The translations under genes were made by a program, and so were the position numbers. A DNA stretch of 64,000 nucleotides from assembly GCF_029263785.1 (NCBI RefSeq), contig NZ_JAJUFE010000006.1:1-64000 (forward strand), read 5' to 3'. Source of the stretch: Pusillimonas sp. GTDB lineage: Bacteria; Pseudomonadota; Gammaproteobacteria; Burkholderiales; Burkholderiaceae_B. Shown in pieces: positions 1-8,801 of this stretch; positions within the stretch are counted from its first letter, which is position 1; each line of letters starts with the position of its first letter. A model generated the notes under the pieces. It did no database searches, was not told where the DNA came from, and saw only the letters and a program-made list of their open reading frames with translations.

Positions 1-1
1 C

Positions 2-505
2 CTGAGTCCGGCAGAAACCGGCGTATCTTTTGAAGCACTCGCTTCCTTGCCGCCTTTTGTCATCGTTGGCGAAGAAGAGCCACTGGCCAAGAAGAATTCC
101 GTCACGCTCAAAGAACTCGCAAAGCGTCCCCTGATATTGCTCGACTTGCCATTAAGCCGGGAGTACTTCCTTTCCCTATTCCAGGAGGCGGGTGTACGAC
201 CCACCGTGGCGGCACGCTCCAGCAGTCCTGATGTTTTACGGTCTCTGGTCGCCAACGGCGTAGGCTACTCGCTGGCCAATGTGCGTCCCCGTGCGCCACA
301 CTCCCTGGACGGCAAGCGGATCGTCAACGTCGCGCTGAAAGGTCGGCATCGACCCATGCGACTGGGCATGGCGTGGATCAAGGACCAGCATCCGCGGCGT
401 GTCGTCGAAACCTTCATGGAGCGTTGCCGCGCCTGCATGGCAGACGGCTATATTCCGGGAATGGTCGGGGAGCCTGCTGCGACGAAGGTGGCTCGTGCGA
501 GCTGA
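2..505 (+). CDS. LysR-type transcriptional regulator, C-terminal part (5' end outside window)
   Basis: The reading frame is open from base 2 to the TGA at 503-505, so the gene enters from the left edge and only about 167 C-terminal residues are seen. The visible part resembles the second half of a LysR substrate-binding domain: a strand-rich stretch PFVIVGEEEPLA, the hinge-like RPLILLD, then VLRSLVANGVGYSLAN, which matches the usual effector-pocket segment of the family. The DNA-binding helix-turn-helix lies outside the window, so neither target nor inducer can be inferred. A start at the TTG at base 47 would cut into the domain and is not credible. The gene converges with the tRNA-Ser on the other strand. 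Confidence 0.8.
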   Translation: MSPAETGVSFEALASLPPFVIVGEEEPLAKKNSVTLKELAKRPLILLDLPLSREYFLSLFQEAGVRPTVAARSSSPDVLRSLVANGVGYSLANVRPRAPHSLDGKRIVNVALKGRHRPMRLGMAWIKDQHPRRVVETFMERCRACMADGYIPGMVGEPAATKVARAS

Positions 506-621
506 GTGAACTGCTCTGTTGAATGCCGCGCCCCAGTTACCAGCATTGACCTCGAAAGTTCGAAGGCTGTCACACCTTGAAGTGCAATTCAATTTCGCAA
601 CAGAGCCACCATGCTGGGCGC

Positions 622-662
622 AAAAAAATCGCCGGAAAGTTAAATGACTTTCCGGCGATTTG
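622..662 (-). terminator. Rho-independent terminator of tRNA-Ser
   Basis: Read on the minus strand, a perfect inverted repeat (AATCGCCGGAAAGT and its complement) with a six-base loop is followed directly by a run of seven T. It starts five bases past the encoded CCA end of the tRNA. The spacing and T-run make it the natural transcript end of the tRNA gene. The flanking A/T runs could also let it stop transcription of the converging LysR gene. Confidence 0.85.
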
Positions 663-666
663 CATT

Positions 667-759
667 TGGCGGAGACGGAGGGATTCGAACCCTCGATGCG
701 GGTATAAGCCGCATGCTCCCTTAGCAGGGGAGTACCTTCAACCTCTCGGCCACGTCTCC
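667..759 (-). tRNA. tRNA-Ser(GCU)
   Basis: The minus strand folds as a class II tRNA: acceptor stem GGAGACG/CGTCTCC, discriminator G, and a genomically encoded CCA (bases 667-669). The anticodon stem CTCCC/GGGAG carries the loop CTGCTAA, giving anticodon GCU, which reads AGC and AGU serine codons. A long variable arm, typical of serine tRNAs, precedes the T arm GGGTTCGAATCCC. A perfect terminator follows. It lies just downstream of lysC on the same strand. Confidence 0.96.
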
Positions 760-774
760 TAACTCAAGTCCGCT

Positions 775-780
775 ATTCTA
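775..780 (-). promoter_or_regulatory. Possible -10 box for tRNA-Ser
   Basis: On the minus strand the hexamer TAGAAT ends 15 bases upstream of the mature tRNA 5' end, a plausible place for a tRNA promoter. No convincing -35 hexamer sits at the expected distance, so the tRNA might instead be read through from lysC. Confidence 0.35.
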
Positions 781-811
781 GCACAAGACTCGAAGTGAAA
801 GGCCGAGGTTA

Positions 812-2086
812 CTAAGCGCTTTCGTTGACTGATGAAGCTTCCTGATCCAGCCCGAAAGCCTTGTGCAACGCGCGCACGGCAAGTTCCATGTACTTGTCAT
901 TGATGACCACGGAAGTCTTGATCTCGCTGGTGCTGATCATCTGGATATTGATGCCTTCTTCGCTGAGCGTGCGGAACATCAGGCTGGCAACACCTACGTG
1001 GCTTCGCATGCCGATACCAACGATCGACACCTTGCAGACCTCGTTGTCGGCAACAACTTCCTGGGCACCAACCGAAGGAGCAACCTGGTTCTTGAGAAGA
1101 TCCAGCGTGCGATGGTAGTCGTTGCGATTGACAGTAAAGGAAAAGTCGGTCGTGCCACGCACCGACTGATTCTGAACAATCATGTCAACGTCAATGTTGG
1201 CTGCAGCCACCGGCCCCAGGATGGAATAAGCCACCCCCGGGGTGTCGGGAACAGCCAGCAATGTCATCTTGGCTTCGTCGCGGCTGAAAGCAATGCCCGA
1301 AACTACAGCGGATTCCATTTTTTGGTCTTCCTCGAAAGTAATTAGGGTGCCCGACGACATTTCTTCGTCAAGCGGAATGAGGGGGTCGGTCAGGGAGGAC
1401 AATACCCGTACCGGCACATGATATTTTCCAGCGAATTCAACGGCGCGAATCTGCAGCACTTTCGATCCAAGTGATGCCATCTCGAGCATTTCTTCGAAGG
1501 ATACGACGCGCATGCGGCGAGCTTCGGGAACGACACGTGGATCGGTGGTGTACACGCCGTCTACATCAGTGAAGATCAGACACTCGGAGGCCTTGAGTGC
1601 GGCCGCAACCGCTACGGCCGAAGTGTCGGACCCGCCACGCCCGAGAGTCGTGATGTGGCCGTCTTCATCAATACCCTGAAAACCGGTGACGATGACGACA
1701 CGGCCTGCATCAAGGTCGGCCCGGATGCGAGCGTCGTCGATGGAACGGATGCGTGCCTTGGTGTAAGCCGAGTCGGTACGAACCGGAACCTGCCATCCTG
1801 CGTAGCTTCGGGCGCCAACACCCTGAGCCTGCAAGGCTATCGCCAAAAGGGCACTGCTGGCCTGCTCGCCAGTAGCCGCGAGCATGTCCAGTTCACGGCC
1901 GTCGGGAGTGGGACTGATTTCTTTTGCCAGGCCCAGAAGACGGTTTGTTTCGCCCGACATCGCCGACGGGACAACTACTACCTGATGACCAGCAGCGTGC
2001 CATTTGGCAACGCGACGAGCGACGTTTTGAATGCGCTCGATCGATCCCATCGAGGTGCCGCCGTATTTATGAACGATAAGGGACAT
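812..2086 (-). CDS. lysC: Aspartokinase
   Basis: Phosphorylates L-aspartate with ATP, the committed step to lysine, threonine, methionine and diaminopimelate; cytoplasmic. At 424 residues it has the normal length for the single-function enzyme. The amino-acid-kinase domain (about 1-245) shows KYGGTS at 7-12, the substrate loop GRGGSDTSA around 150 and TDVDGVYTTDPR around 175. Two ACT domains (about 265-335 and 345-415) would bind the feedback inhibitor. An in-frame ATG at residue 257 (base 1318), preceded by GAGGA, could give a separate beta subunit as in Bacillus and Corynebacterium. It lies downstream of tilS on the same strand with a 72-base gap. No lysine riboswitch is seen in that gap. 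Confidence 0.96.
   Translation of the reverse strand: MSLIVHKYGGTSMGSIERIQNVARRVAKWHAAGHQVVVVPSAMSGETNRLLGLAKEISPTPDGRELDMLAATGEQASSALLAIALQAQGVGARSYAGWQVPVRTDSAYTKARIRSIDDARIRADLDAGRVVIVTGFQGIDEDGHITTLGRGGSDTSAVAVAAALKASECLIFTDVDGVYTTDPRVVPEARRMRVVSFEEMLEMASLGSKVLQIRAVEFAGKYHVPVRVLSSLTDPLIPLDEEMSSGTLITFEEDQKMESAVVSGIAFSRDEAKMTLLAVPDTPGVAYSILGPVAAANIDVDMIVQNQSVRGTTDFSFTVNRNDYHRTLDLLKNQVAPSVGAQEVVADNEVCKVSIVGIGMRSHVGVASLMFRTLSEEGINIQMISTSEIKTSVVINDKYMELAVRALHKAFGLDQEASSVNESA
1316..1333 (-). promoter_or_regulatory. Candidate internal ribosome-binding site and start within lysC
   Basis: GAGGA (1329-1333) lies 10 bases before an in-frame ATG (1316-1318) at residue 257 of LysC. The product would be 168 residues and hold just the two ACT domains, the layout of beta subunits in alpha2-beta2 aspartokinases. 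Whether it is used here is inference. Confidence 0.35.
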
Positions 2087-2158
2087 AATCTTCTGTCCTG
2101 CCTTTTACCCTGGTAAATCAGTAAGAAGCGGCTTGAACCGCCGCGAAAGGAAAACCAT

Positions 2159-3199
2159 TTATTTTAACAGCACGCGCCCCCGCGTGCAGCGTATGGTTAC
2201 ATCGCCATGCTTTACATTCATGGCACGATCATGACCCAGGGCGTGCAATTGGCGCATCTGCCGCATCAGGTCGTTCAGACGGGCCTCGGTAGGCATGCGC
2301 ACGCCATGCATGCCCAACCAGTACCGAAGCACCAAAGCCTGCCGCGCATGTGAAAGCTTTCGCCATTGCGCCAGCGAAAAGCTCAAGCGATCTTCTGCCG
2401 GCTCAAGCGACGCGAAATCTTCTGCCGCGACCTCATCAAGTATTTCCACGGCCTCGCGGCTTTGTCGCGCATGCCGCGCCAGCACGGCCTGCCAACCGGG
2501 CCAGCGATCATTCAACTGGGGAGCCAGACGTTCCCGTACAGCCGAACGCGTATACCGGTCTTCTGAGTTGGTGGGGTCAACCACCGACTTCCATCCCGTG
2601 GCCTGATAAAACGCGCGAGCGGCATCATCAATATCTACCCTGCTTACTTCAAGCCACGGCCGCAAGAAGATCAGGCCGTCCCGTTCCATCCGTGGTGCCA
2701 TGGCACCCATTCCATGGGGGCCCGCACCACGCAGCAATCGAAGAAGTACGGTTTCGGCCTGGTCGTCACGGTGGTGAGCCAGCAACAGGTGCTTGACACC
2801 AGCTTTTTGCGCCATTGCCGCCAGTGCCTGATAACGTGCTGCGCGTGCTGCGGATTCGATGCCATCCCCACGTGATGTATCCACCGCCACTCTCTGGCTA
2901 TGGCAAGGCAATCGCAACTTCTGAGCGAGCTCATGCACCTGTTCCCGCCAGGTGTCGGCTACCTGCTGCAGCCCATGATGAACGTGAAACGCATGGAGCT
3001 CGACGTCCCGCTGTAACGCAATACGCGCGGCATGTACCAGCAACATGGCCGAGTCTGCGCCTCCGCTGACTGCTACTCCCACCGGAAGGCGAAACGGTGC
3101 GATCGTAGCTAAAACCTCGTCCACGGGTGCCAGCAATTGCACCGAACCAAAGCTGCCCAGGAAATCAGGTTCAGGCACGGGCCTCTTGGTAGCGGCCAT
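2159..3199 (-). CDS. tilS: tRNA(Ile)-lysidine synthase
   Basis: Attaches lysine to C34 of the CAU-anticodon isoleucine tRNA using ATP, changing both its codon reading and its charging. The PP-loop ATP-binding motif SGGADS is at residues 45-50, followed by a nucleotide-binding region with [17 protein letters not shown], characteristic of TilS. The 346-residue length is normal for a form with a short C-terminal part. The ATG at 3199 lies inside the end of accA (29-base overlap), and no good Shine-Dalgarno is visible, so translation is probably coupled to accA. The order accA-tilS-lysC agrees with related Alcaligenaceae. Confidence 0.92.
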   Translation of the reverse strand: MAATKRPVPEPDFLGSFGSVQLLAPVDEVLATIAPFRLPVGVAVSGGADSAMLLVHAARIALQRDVELHAFHVHHGLQQVADTWREQVHELAQKLRLPCHSQRVAVDTSRGDGIESAARAARYQALAAMAQKAGVKHLLLAHHRDDQAETVLLRLLRGAGPHGMGAMAPRMERDGLIFLRPWLEVSRVDIDDAARAFYQATGWKSVVDPTNSEDRYTRSAVRERLAPQLNDRWPGWQAVLARHARQSREAVEILDEVAAEDFASLEPAEDRLSFSLAQWRKLSHARQALVLRYWLGMHGVRMPTEARLNDLMRQMRQLHALGHDRAMNVKHGDVTIRCTRGRVLLK

Positions 3200-4136
3200 A
3201 AGTCATAAGACGCTCCAGCCGCTGATCCACCAACTGTTGCGGGGTAAGGCCCGAGACCTGGCGCAAGGAATCGGACAAAGCCCGACCCAATTGCCGCGCC
3301 ATTACGACGGGGTCGCGGTGCGCTCCTCCGACCGGTTCGTTGACGATGCGATCGATAAGCCCGAGTTCCTTTAGACGTGGTGCAGTGATGGCCAGGGCTT
3401 CGGCGGCTACTGAAGCCTTGTCGGCACTACGCCATAGAATCGAAGCACAGCCTTCCGGCGAGATGACAGCGTAAGTGGCGTATTGCAACATCATGACCAC
3501 ATCGCCCACAGCGATAGCCAATGCACCCCCGGAACCGCCTTCGCCAATAATGGTCGCGATGATGGGCACCTTGAGTTCGGCCATGGCATACAGGTTGTGG
3601 CCGATGGCCTCGGACTGCCCTCGCTCTTCGGCACCGATGCCGGGATAAGCACCCGGCGTGTCGACGAAGGTGAATACAGGCAGATTGAACTTCTCGGCCA
3701 GACGCATCAGACGCAGGGCCTTGCGATACCCCTCGGGGCGCGGCATACCGAAATTACGGCGGGCGCGCTCTTTGGTGTCGCGTCCCTTTTGGTGGCCGAT
3801 GATCATGCAGGGCGTTCCCTGAAACCGGGCCAGCCCGCCGACAATGGACTGGTCATCAGCGTACATGCGATCACCATGCAGCTCGTGGAAATCGGTGAAA
3901 ATTTCGCGCACATAATCGAGCGTGTAAGGACGCTGCGGATGGCGGGCAACCAGGGCGGTTTGCCACGGAGTGAGCTTGGCGTAAATATTCTTGGCGAGCG
4001 TCTGGCTTTTTTGCTGCAGGCGTGCTACCTCATCCGAAATATCGACGGCTGAATCTGCCTGCACAAAGCGTAGCTGCTCGATCTTGTTTTCGAGCTCGGC
4101 CAGAGGCTGTTCAAATTCTAGAAACGTATTACGCAT
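3171..4136 (-). CDS. accA: Acetyl-CoA carboxylase carboxyltransferase, alpha subunit
   Basis: With AccD it transfers the carboxyl group from biotin-BCCP to acetyl-CoA, giving malonyl-CoA for fatty acid synthesis. The 321 residues match the family length. An N-terminal helical segment ([11 protein letters not shown]) is followed by the crotonase-like fold with the signature [15 protein letters not shown] and [13 protein letters not shown], which binds the CoA ester. The zinc finger belongs to AccD and is correctly absent here. It is the first gene of the accA-tilS-lysC run. The gap to the glycosylase upstream is about 80 bases and may hold the promoter. Confidence 0.97.
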   Translation of the reverse strand: MRNTFLEFEQPLAELENKIEQLRFVQADSAVDISDEVARLQQKSQTLAKNIYAKLTPWQTALVARHPQRPYTLDYVREIFTDFHELHGDRMYADDQSIVGGLARFQGTPCMIIGHQKGRDTKERARRNFGMPRPEGYRKALRLMRLAEKFNLPVFTFVDTPGAYPGIGAEERGQSEAIGHNLYAMAELKVPIIATIIGEGGSGGALAIAVGDVVMMLQYATYAVISPEGCASILWRSADKASVAAEALAITAPRLKELGLIDRIVNEPVGGAHRDPVVMARQLGRALSDSLRQVSGLTPQQLVDQRLERLMTYGRYQEARA

Positions 4137-4218
4137 AAGAGCTAGTTGTCCGGTTAAATAAGCAACACCAGTTTACGATCGCTGAGATTCCATTGGCGAC
4201 AAATTGACTGCGGAGCGG

Positions 4219-4857
4219 TCAGCTTGCCGCAGTGTTCAGGCTACGCCACAGATACCAGGTCGCCACGCTGCGCCAGGGCGCCCAGGCCTGGGCAACTTCG
4301 CGTGCCTCGAAGCGAGAAACAGGTTCGCCGCTGAAATAGTGTAACGAAATTGCCTTCAGCAAGCCTGCATCGTCCAAAGGAAGAACATCTGGACGCTGCA
4401 GGCTGAAAATCAGGAACATCTCGGCCGTCCAGCGCCCGACACCACGAATCGCACACAGGTCCGCAATTATCGCTTCATCGTCCATACTGGCCCAATTGGC
4501 CGGCTGAACCTTCTTTTCGGCAAAATGCGTTGCCAGGTCAATAATGTATTCGCACTTGCGGCGCGAAAGTCCGACTTCGCGAAGCTCTTCCAGAGGTATG
4601 GCCGCGACCTTGGCGGGCGCGGGACGCCGTCCACAACGCGTAATAAAACGGGTCCAGGTGGCGTCAGCCGACTTGGTCGAAACCTGCTGACCCACAATCG
4701 CACGAGCCAGGGTCATGAAAGGGGTAGAAGACGTAATAAGCCATTCAGAGCGATGCTGCGGAATGATTTTCTTGAGGATGCGGTCGCGCCGCATGAGATG
4801 CGCCGATGCTTCATCCCAGAACCCCGGCTTATCAGAGGTCGTAATCGAGTCACCCAT
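4219..4857 (-). CDS. DNA-3-methyladenine glycosylase (AlkA-type, HhH-GPD family)
   Basis: Base-excision repair enzyme that removes alkylated purines. The 212-residue protein has the HhH-GPD core: AIVGQQVSTKSA in the N-terminal helical part, the hairpin-helix-hairpin element IRGVGRWTAEM around 135-145, and the catalytic aspartate in LPLDDAGLL. The four-cysteine iron-sulfur cluster of EndoIII/MutY is absent, which favours the AlkA-like branch. It lacks the N-terminal beta domain of E. coli AlkA, as in the short bacterial versions. Nine bases separate it from the end of cysS, so the two are probably cotranscribed. Confidence 0.9.
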   Translation of the reverse strand: MGDSITTSDKPGFWDEASAHLMRRDRILKKIIPQHRSEWLITSSTPFMTLARAIVGQQVSTKSADATWTRFITRCGRRPAPAKVAAIPLEELREVGLSRRKCEYIIDLATHFAEKKVQPANWASMDDEAIIADLCAIRGVGRWTAEMFLIFSLQRPDVLPLDDAGLLKAISLHYFSGEPVSRFEAREVAQAWAPWRSVATWYLWRSLNTAAS

Positions 4858-4866
4858 CGCCCTGCC

Positions 4867-6318
4867 CTAAATACGACGCCACTGGGTTAGGCCACCGGCC
4901 TTGTCTTCGAGCTCAATTCCCGCGTCACGCAGTTGGTCACGAATGCGGTCCGCCTTGGCAAAATCGCGTTGTGCCTTGGCCTCGGTACGCTGCTGGATCA
5001 GTGCCTCGATCTCTTCGGACGTCAACTGAACCTGCGACGCGTCGGCGCCCAGGTAGCGACTCGGCGACTGCAGATAACGGGCCGGGTCGGTCTGCAGCAA
5101 ACCCAGTACCCCGCCAAGCGTGCGCAACAAGGTGGACGCCTCGCGCGAACGCTCGCGGTTTGCCTTCGACGCCAGCTCAAACAATACGGCTACCGCGCCA
5201 GATGTATTGAAATCATCGTCCATCGCACTGCGAAAGGCCTGCGCTTCCGGCTGGTTCCAGTCGGTCTCTACACCGCTTTGCGCCGGTACGTTATGCAAAG
5301 TTTGATACAGACGGTCGAGGGCGTGTTGAGCGTCGCGAAGATTATCGGGCGTGTAGTTCTGTACGCTCCGGTAGTGGTTGCGCACAATAAAGAACCGCAA
5401 CATTTCGGCTTCGCGGGGATTGGCTTCGTAAGACGCGCTGTCTTCGGACAATGACCCGGGCACAGCCACGGTTTCGCGTATGGTGCGGAAGTTGCCCAGG
5501 GACTTGGACATTTTATCGGCATCGACCATCAAGGGGCCGCAATGCATCCATACGTTGGCCAAGGTCCCCCCGAATGCTCCTTCAGTCTGGGCAATTTCAT
5601 TTTCATGATGGGGAAACTTGAGGTCCGGGCCCCCGCCATGAATGTCCAGCGGCAATCCCAGCAGCTCTTTGCTCATGGCGGAGCACTCAATGTGCCACCC
5701 GGGCCGGCCCAATCCATACGGAGACTCCCATTTGGATTCTTCCGGCTCTTCGGGCTTTGCGGATTTCCAGAGGACAAAGTCCAGCGGATCACGCTTGGCG
5801 GAAGCGACGGCAACCCGTTCTCCAGCCCTGAGGTCATCGAGCGATTTGCCGGACAGCTTCCCATAGCCCGGAAACTGTCGAACGGCATAGTTCACATCGC
5901 CATCATCGGACTGGTAGGCAAGTCCCTTGTCTTCAAGCTTGGAGATAATGTCGAGCATTTGGCCGACATGCTGGGTCGCCCGGGGCTCTGCGTCGGGGGG
6001 AGCCACACCAAGAGCGAGCTCATCTGCATGCATGGCGTCGATGTAGAAGTTCGTGACCTCGTGCATGCGCTGACCGGTCTGCACAGCCTTGCGGATGATC
6101 TTGTCATCGATGTCGGTAATGTTGCGCACGTACTCGACCTTATAGCCGGATGTACGCAGCCAGCGCTGGATCACGTCAAAGCTCACCAGCATCCGGGCAT
6201 GGCCCAGGTGACAGAAATCATAGACGGTCATGCCGCAGACGTACATACGGACGCGCCCCGGCTCCACCGGTTCGAACGGCTGTTTGGCGCGAGAAAGAGT
6301 GTTATAAATGTGCAGCAT
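4867..6318 (-). CDS. cysS: Cysteinyl-tRNA synthetase
   Basis: Class I synthetase that charges tRNA-Cys. I place the start at the ATG at 6318 (protein beginning MLHIYNTL, 483 residues), because the 16 residues that could precede it do not belong to the family. The HIGH motif appears as HLGH at residues 37-40, and the second signature is KMSKS in [12 protein letters not shown]. The zinc site is formed by C28, the cysteine of WHIECSAMS and the HHENE segment. The upstream ORF start at 6366 lies in poorly conserved DNA shared with the divergent promoter region. Confidence 0.97.
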   Translation of the reverse strand: MLHIYNTLSRAKQPFEPVEPGRVRMYVCGMTVYDFCHLGHARMLVSFDVIQRWLRTSGYKVEYVRNITDIDDKIIRKAVQTGQRMHEVTNFYIDAMHADELALGVAPPDAEPRATQHVGQMLDIISKLEDKGLAYQSDDGDVNYAVRQFPGYGKLSGKSLDDLRAGERVAVASAKRDPLDFVLWKSAKPEEPEESKWESPYGLGRPGWHIECSAMSKELLGLPLDIHGGGPDLKFPHHENEIAQTEGAFGGTLANVWMHCGPLMVDADKMSKSLGNFRTIRETVAVPGSLSEDSASYEANPREAEMLRFFIVRNHYRSVQNYTPDNLRDAQHALDRLYQTLHNVPAQSGVETDWNQPEAQAFRSAMDDDFNTSGAVAVLFELASKANRERSREASTLLRTLGGVLGLLQTDPARYLQSPSRYLGADASQVQLTSEEIEALIQQRTEAKAQRDFAKADRIRDQLRDAGIELEDKAGGLTQWRRI

Positions 6319-6377
6319 GCGCAGAGAACAATAATCCTTAAATATCAATCCGTGCCTTTGGCGCATTCAAGTGGCGC

Positions 6378-6391
6378 TTCGCGAACGCGAA
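6378..6391. promoter_or_regulatory. Palindrome in the cysS/TPR divergent promoter region
   Basis: TTCGCG-AA-CGCGAA is a perfect inverted repeat with six-base arms, 60 bases upstream of the cysS start on the minus strand. It is a candidate regulator site; the regulator is unknown. Confidence 0.35.
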
Positions 6392-6402
6392 AAGTGCAAG
6401 AT

Positions 6403-6419
6403 GGAACAAATTTTGTTCC
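6403..6419. promoter_or_regulatory. Second palindrome in the cysS/TPR divergent region
   Basis: GGAACAAA-T-TTTGTTCC is a perfect inverted repeat with eight-base arms around a single central base, 11 bases from the first palindrome and about midway between the divergent cysS and TPR genes. It has no T-run on either side, so an operator is more likely than a terminator. Confidence 0.4.
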
Positions 6420-6536
6420 TATCCCAAGCAAGGCTAAAATGGCGGTCGACAAGTATAGCAAGTGGGCGTCGTATAGCTGGGTAGCCATTCGCCCACCGCT
6501 CTAGCCAGATCAACCCCAACCCATAGGTAACGGCCC

Positions 6537-7304
6537 GTGCATCCAATTTCCCGTAGACTCATTGCGACGACGCTGCTGCTGGCCGGCATGACAACGGCCT
6601 TTGCAACACAGGCGCAACGAGCTGCGGATGGCCTGACTCCAACTATAAACCTGGAGTCGACGCTTCTGCCTACCGGATGGCCACAAGAGGCGTCTCAAAC
6701 CACGGCAACGGGGCCGCAGGTCATATTGTCGCCGGCCCCGCGTCCGGGCGAAAAACTGTTCGACGACCCCCCTCCTCGCGACGGCGGCTGGAAAGGCCTG
6801 GCCAGGTTGCTGGAGGCCATCAGCCCCGGTGTCGATACATCCATCCCTCTGACGCCCTCCCAAGTTACTGACCGAATTTCGGCCATGATGGACAGCGGGC
6901 GATATGCCGAAGCGCTGGATGTAATTGACCGAAGAATGGCACAACGCGAGGCGGAGAACGCCGTCGGAACCGACGTACAACTTATGTTTCTGCGGGGCCG
7001 GGCCCTGGCCGGTCTCGAAAAGCACAATGAAGCGATCGAGCATTACCTTAACATGACCACCCTGTTCCCAGAACTGCCCGAACCCTGGAACAATCTGGCG
7101 GTCGAATATGTCAAGCAAGGAAAGCTCGACATGGCGCAAGACGCCTTGGAAATGGCCCTGACAGCCAATCCACAGTATGCAACGGCGCGCGCCAATCTGG
7201 GCTGGGTGCAGCTCATGCAAGCGAAGAAATCATTTGACGACGCCCGGAACGTCCCGGGCGCCAGCCGCGCCGCGCAACAGACCTCCGACATTCTTCGTCC
7301 TTAA
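6537..7304 (+). CDS. Exported tetratricopeptide-repeat protein
   Basis: Starts at a GTG (MHPISRRL) with AGGTAA just upstream. Residues 1-26 form a signal peptide: positive n-region RR, hydrophobic [10 protein letters not shown], cleavage near ATQA-QRA. The C-terminal half (about 110-235) contains TPR-like helices such as [13 protein letters not shown] and [26 protein letters not shown]. The role is unknown; periplasmic TPR proteins usually act as scaffolds in envelope assembly. In related bacteria a TPR gene sits between cysS and the cyclophilin genes, as here. It is 23 bases upstream of the cyclophilin gene and probably in the same operon. Confidence 0.8.
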   Translation: MHPISRRLIATTLLLAGMTTAFATQAQRAADGLTPTINLESTLLPTGWPQEASQTTATGPQVILSPAPRPGEKLFDDPPPRDGGWKGLARLLEAISPGVDTSIPLTPSQVTDRISAMMDSGRYAEALDVIDRRMAQREAENAVGTDVQLMFLRGRALAGLEKHNEAIEHYLNMTTLFPELPEPWNNLAVEYVKQGKLDMAQDALEMALTANPQYATARANLGWVQLMQAKKSFDDARNVPGASRAAQQTSDILRP

Positions 7305-7327
7305 CCGCACTTACCCGGCAGACGCAT

Positions 7328-7975
7328 ATGTTCATTCAATCTGTAATTCAACGCGTCCTGATTCCATCGGCACGCATTTCCAGCCTTGTCGTCATCGCTG
7401 CCCTGGCCATTGGCCCGGTCGGCGCTTCGCAGGCCGCCTCCACCACTTCCACTGAAGGTCAAACCATGAGCAACACTCCCCGCGTAAAACTACAGACCAG
7501 CATGGGCGACATGGTCATCCAGCTCGATGCCGAGAAAGCCCCAAAAACCGTCGAAAACTTTTTGACTTACGTAAAAGAAGGCTTCTATGACGGCACCATC
7601 TTCCATCGGGTCATTGAAAATTTCATGATCCAGGGCGGCGGATTCGAACCTGGCATGAAGCAGAAATCCACTCATGAGGCTGTCGAAAACGAAGCCAATA
7701 ACGGGCTCAAGAACGACCGCTACACCATTGCAATGGCTCGCACCAGTGATCCGCATTCGGCTACGGCACAATTCTTCATCAACGTGACTGACAACGATTT
7801 CCTGAACTTCACTGCTCCGACACCTAACGGCTGGGGCTACGCAGTATTTGGCAAGGTGGTCGAAGGCACCGACGTCGTCGAACAGATCAAGGCCGTTAAA
7901 ACCGGCAGCAAGGGCTTCCACCAGGACGTCCCGACGGAAGACGTCGTCATCGAGAAAGCAATCGTCGTTGAATAG
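7328..7975 (+). CDS. Cyclophilin-type peptidyl-prolyl isomerase with signal peptide and a second start
   Basis: Catalyses cis-trans isomerisation of X-Pro bonds. The cyclophilin domain occupies residues 50-215 with [15 protein letters not shown], the substrate-pocket segment ATAQFFINV and [13 protein letters not shown], closest in style to cytoplasmic PpiB. Residues 1-36 nevertheless form a convincing signal peptide (basic n-region, [13 protein letters not shown], cleavage near SQA). The codon for M47 (base 7466) has a good Shine-Dalgarno, GAAGG, seven bases upstream, whereas the ATG at 7328 has none. The gene may therefore give a cytoplasmic form from 7466 and an exported form from 7328. Relatives usually carry separate ppiA and ppiB here, so this looks like a fusion of the ppiA leader to the ppiB body. 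Confidence 0.88.
   Translation: MFIQSVIQRVLIPSARISSLVVIAALAIGPVGASQAASTTSTEGQTMSNTPRVKLQTSMGDMVIQLDAEKAPKTVENFLTYVKEGFYDGTIFHRVIENFMIQGGGFEPGMKQKSTHEAVENEANNGLKNDRYTIAMARTSDPHSATAQFFINVTDNDFLNFTAPTPNGWGYAVFGKVVEGTDVVEQIKAVKTGSKGFHQDVPTEDVVIEKAIVVE
7454..7468 (+). promoter_or_regulatory. Internal ribosome-binding site and start in the cyclophilin gene
   Basis: GAAGG at 7454-7458 is spaced seven bases from the in-frame ATG at 7466-7468. It is the best translation signal in this gene and would give a 169-residue protein of PpiB length without the leader. Confidence 0.6.
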
Positions 7976-8735
7976 CATAACCTTACCGGGCCGAGTGTGG
8001 CTGGCGGCAGACATGCATCTGAGCCAGGCCACGCCTCGCACCCGTAAAGTGTTTCTGCAATTTCTGGATCAGGCATGCGCCCAGGCGGATGCCTTGTTTT
8101 TATGTGGTGACATTTTCGACGCCTGGATCGGCGACGACCTGGCAACGCACGATCCGCCGCCATGGCTGCAAGAGATCTTGCAGGCCCTGCAAAACGCCGC
8201 TTCTTGCATACCCGTTTGGCTGGGCCGGGGAAACCGCGATTTTCTGATTGGCAAAGATCTGACTGACGCTGTCGGGGCGACTCTGCTTTCGGCTCCTGTT
8301 TGTCTGGAAACCAGCCAGGGACGCGTGCTTGTCAGCCACGGCGACGAATACTGCACCGCCGACGTCGGCTACCAGCGTTTTAAACGAGTAGTGAGCAACC
8401 CTTGGGTGCAACGCGCCTATCTTGGTTTAAGCCTCAAGCAACGGCGCGCGATCGCAGACTGGGCCCGGCGACGCAGCAAGGCGTCTTACCACTCCAAATC
8501 AGCAGCAATCATGGATGTAACCCCCGACGCCATACACGAGGCGCTGCGCAAGTGTGGCGCCAGGGCTATCGTCCACGGCCACACCCATCGCCCCGCCGTG
8601 CACAGCTTGCAATTGAACGGGGCAGAACGTCTACGTGTTGTCTTGCCGGATTGGGATTTTGATCACGGAAGCGCGCGCGGAGGCTGGGCCATCATTGACA
8701 ACAGTGGCATCAGGCTGCAAGACGCCACATGCTGA
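7968..8735 (+). CDS. lpxH: UDP-2,3-diacylglucosamine diphosphatase
   Basis: Lipid A biosynthesis enzyme that hydrolyses UDP-2,3-diacylglucosamine to lipid X at the cytoplasmic face of the inner membrane. Metallophosphoesterase motifs appear in order: [35 protein letters not shown] and VHGHTHRP. The start is uncertain. I chose the TTG at 7968, which overlaps the cyclophilin stop and gives [18 protein letters not shown] (255 residues). A GTG at 7995 would give MWLAADMHL, nearer the E. coli start. Longer in-frame extensions only shadow the cyclophilin gene. The overlap suggests translational coupling. Confidence 0.92.
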   Translation: MNSITLPGRVWLAADMHLSQATPRTRKVFLQFLDQACAQADALFLCGDIFDAWIGDDLATHDPPPWLQEILQALQNAASCIPVWLGRGNRDFLIGKDLTDAVGATLLSAPVCLETSQGRVLVSHGDEYCTADVGYQRFKRVVSNPWVQRAYLGLSLKQRRAIADWARRRSKASYHSKSAAIMDVTPDAIHEALRKCGARAIVHGHTHRPAVHSLQLNGAERLRVVLPDWDFDHGSARGGWAIIDNSGIRLQDATC

Positions 8736-8801
8736 ACCAGGCATCGCCTGATTCGAGTGGTGCCTCCAAACTTCTATGGCTGTTGCCAGACAAATCGAAG
8801 G

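Noticed and set aside
2087-2158. Possible lysine riboswitch before lysC
   Set aside because: The gap is only 72 bases, far too short for the lysine aptamer, and no matching stems are seen.
5542-6504. Long plus-strand ORF of 320 codons
   Set aside because: It is the shadow of cysS on the opposite strand, and the cysS frame has clear synthetase motifs.
7641-7656. GGATTCGAACC resembling a tRNA T arm
   Set aside because: It lies in the cyclophilin coding frame, and no tRNA can be folded.
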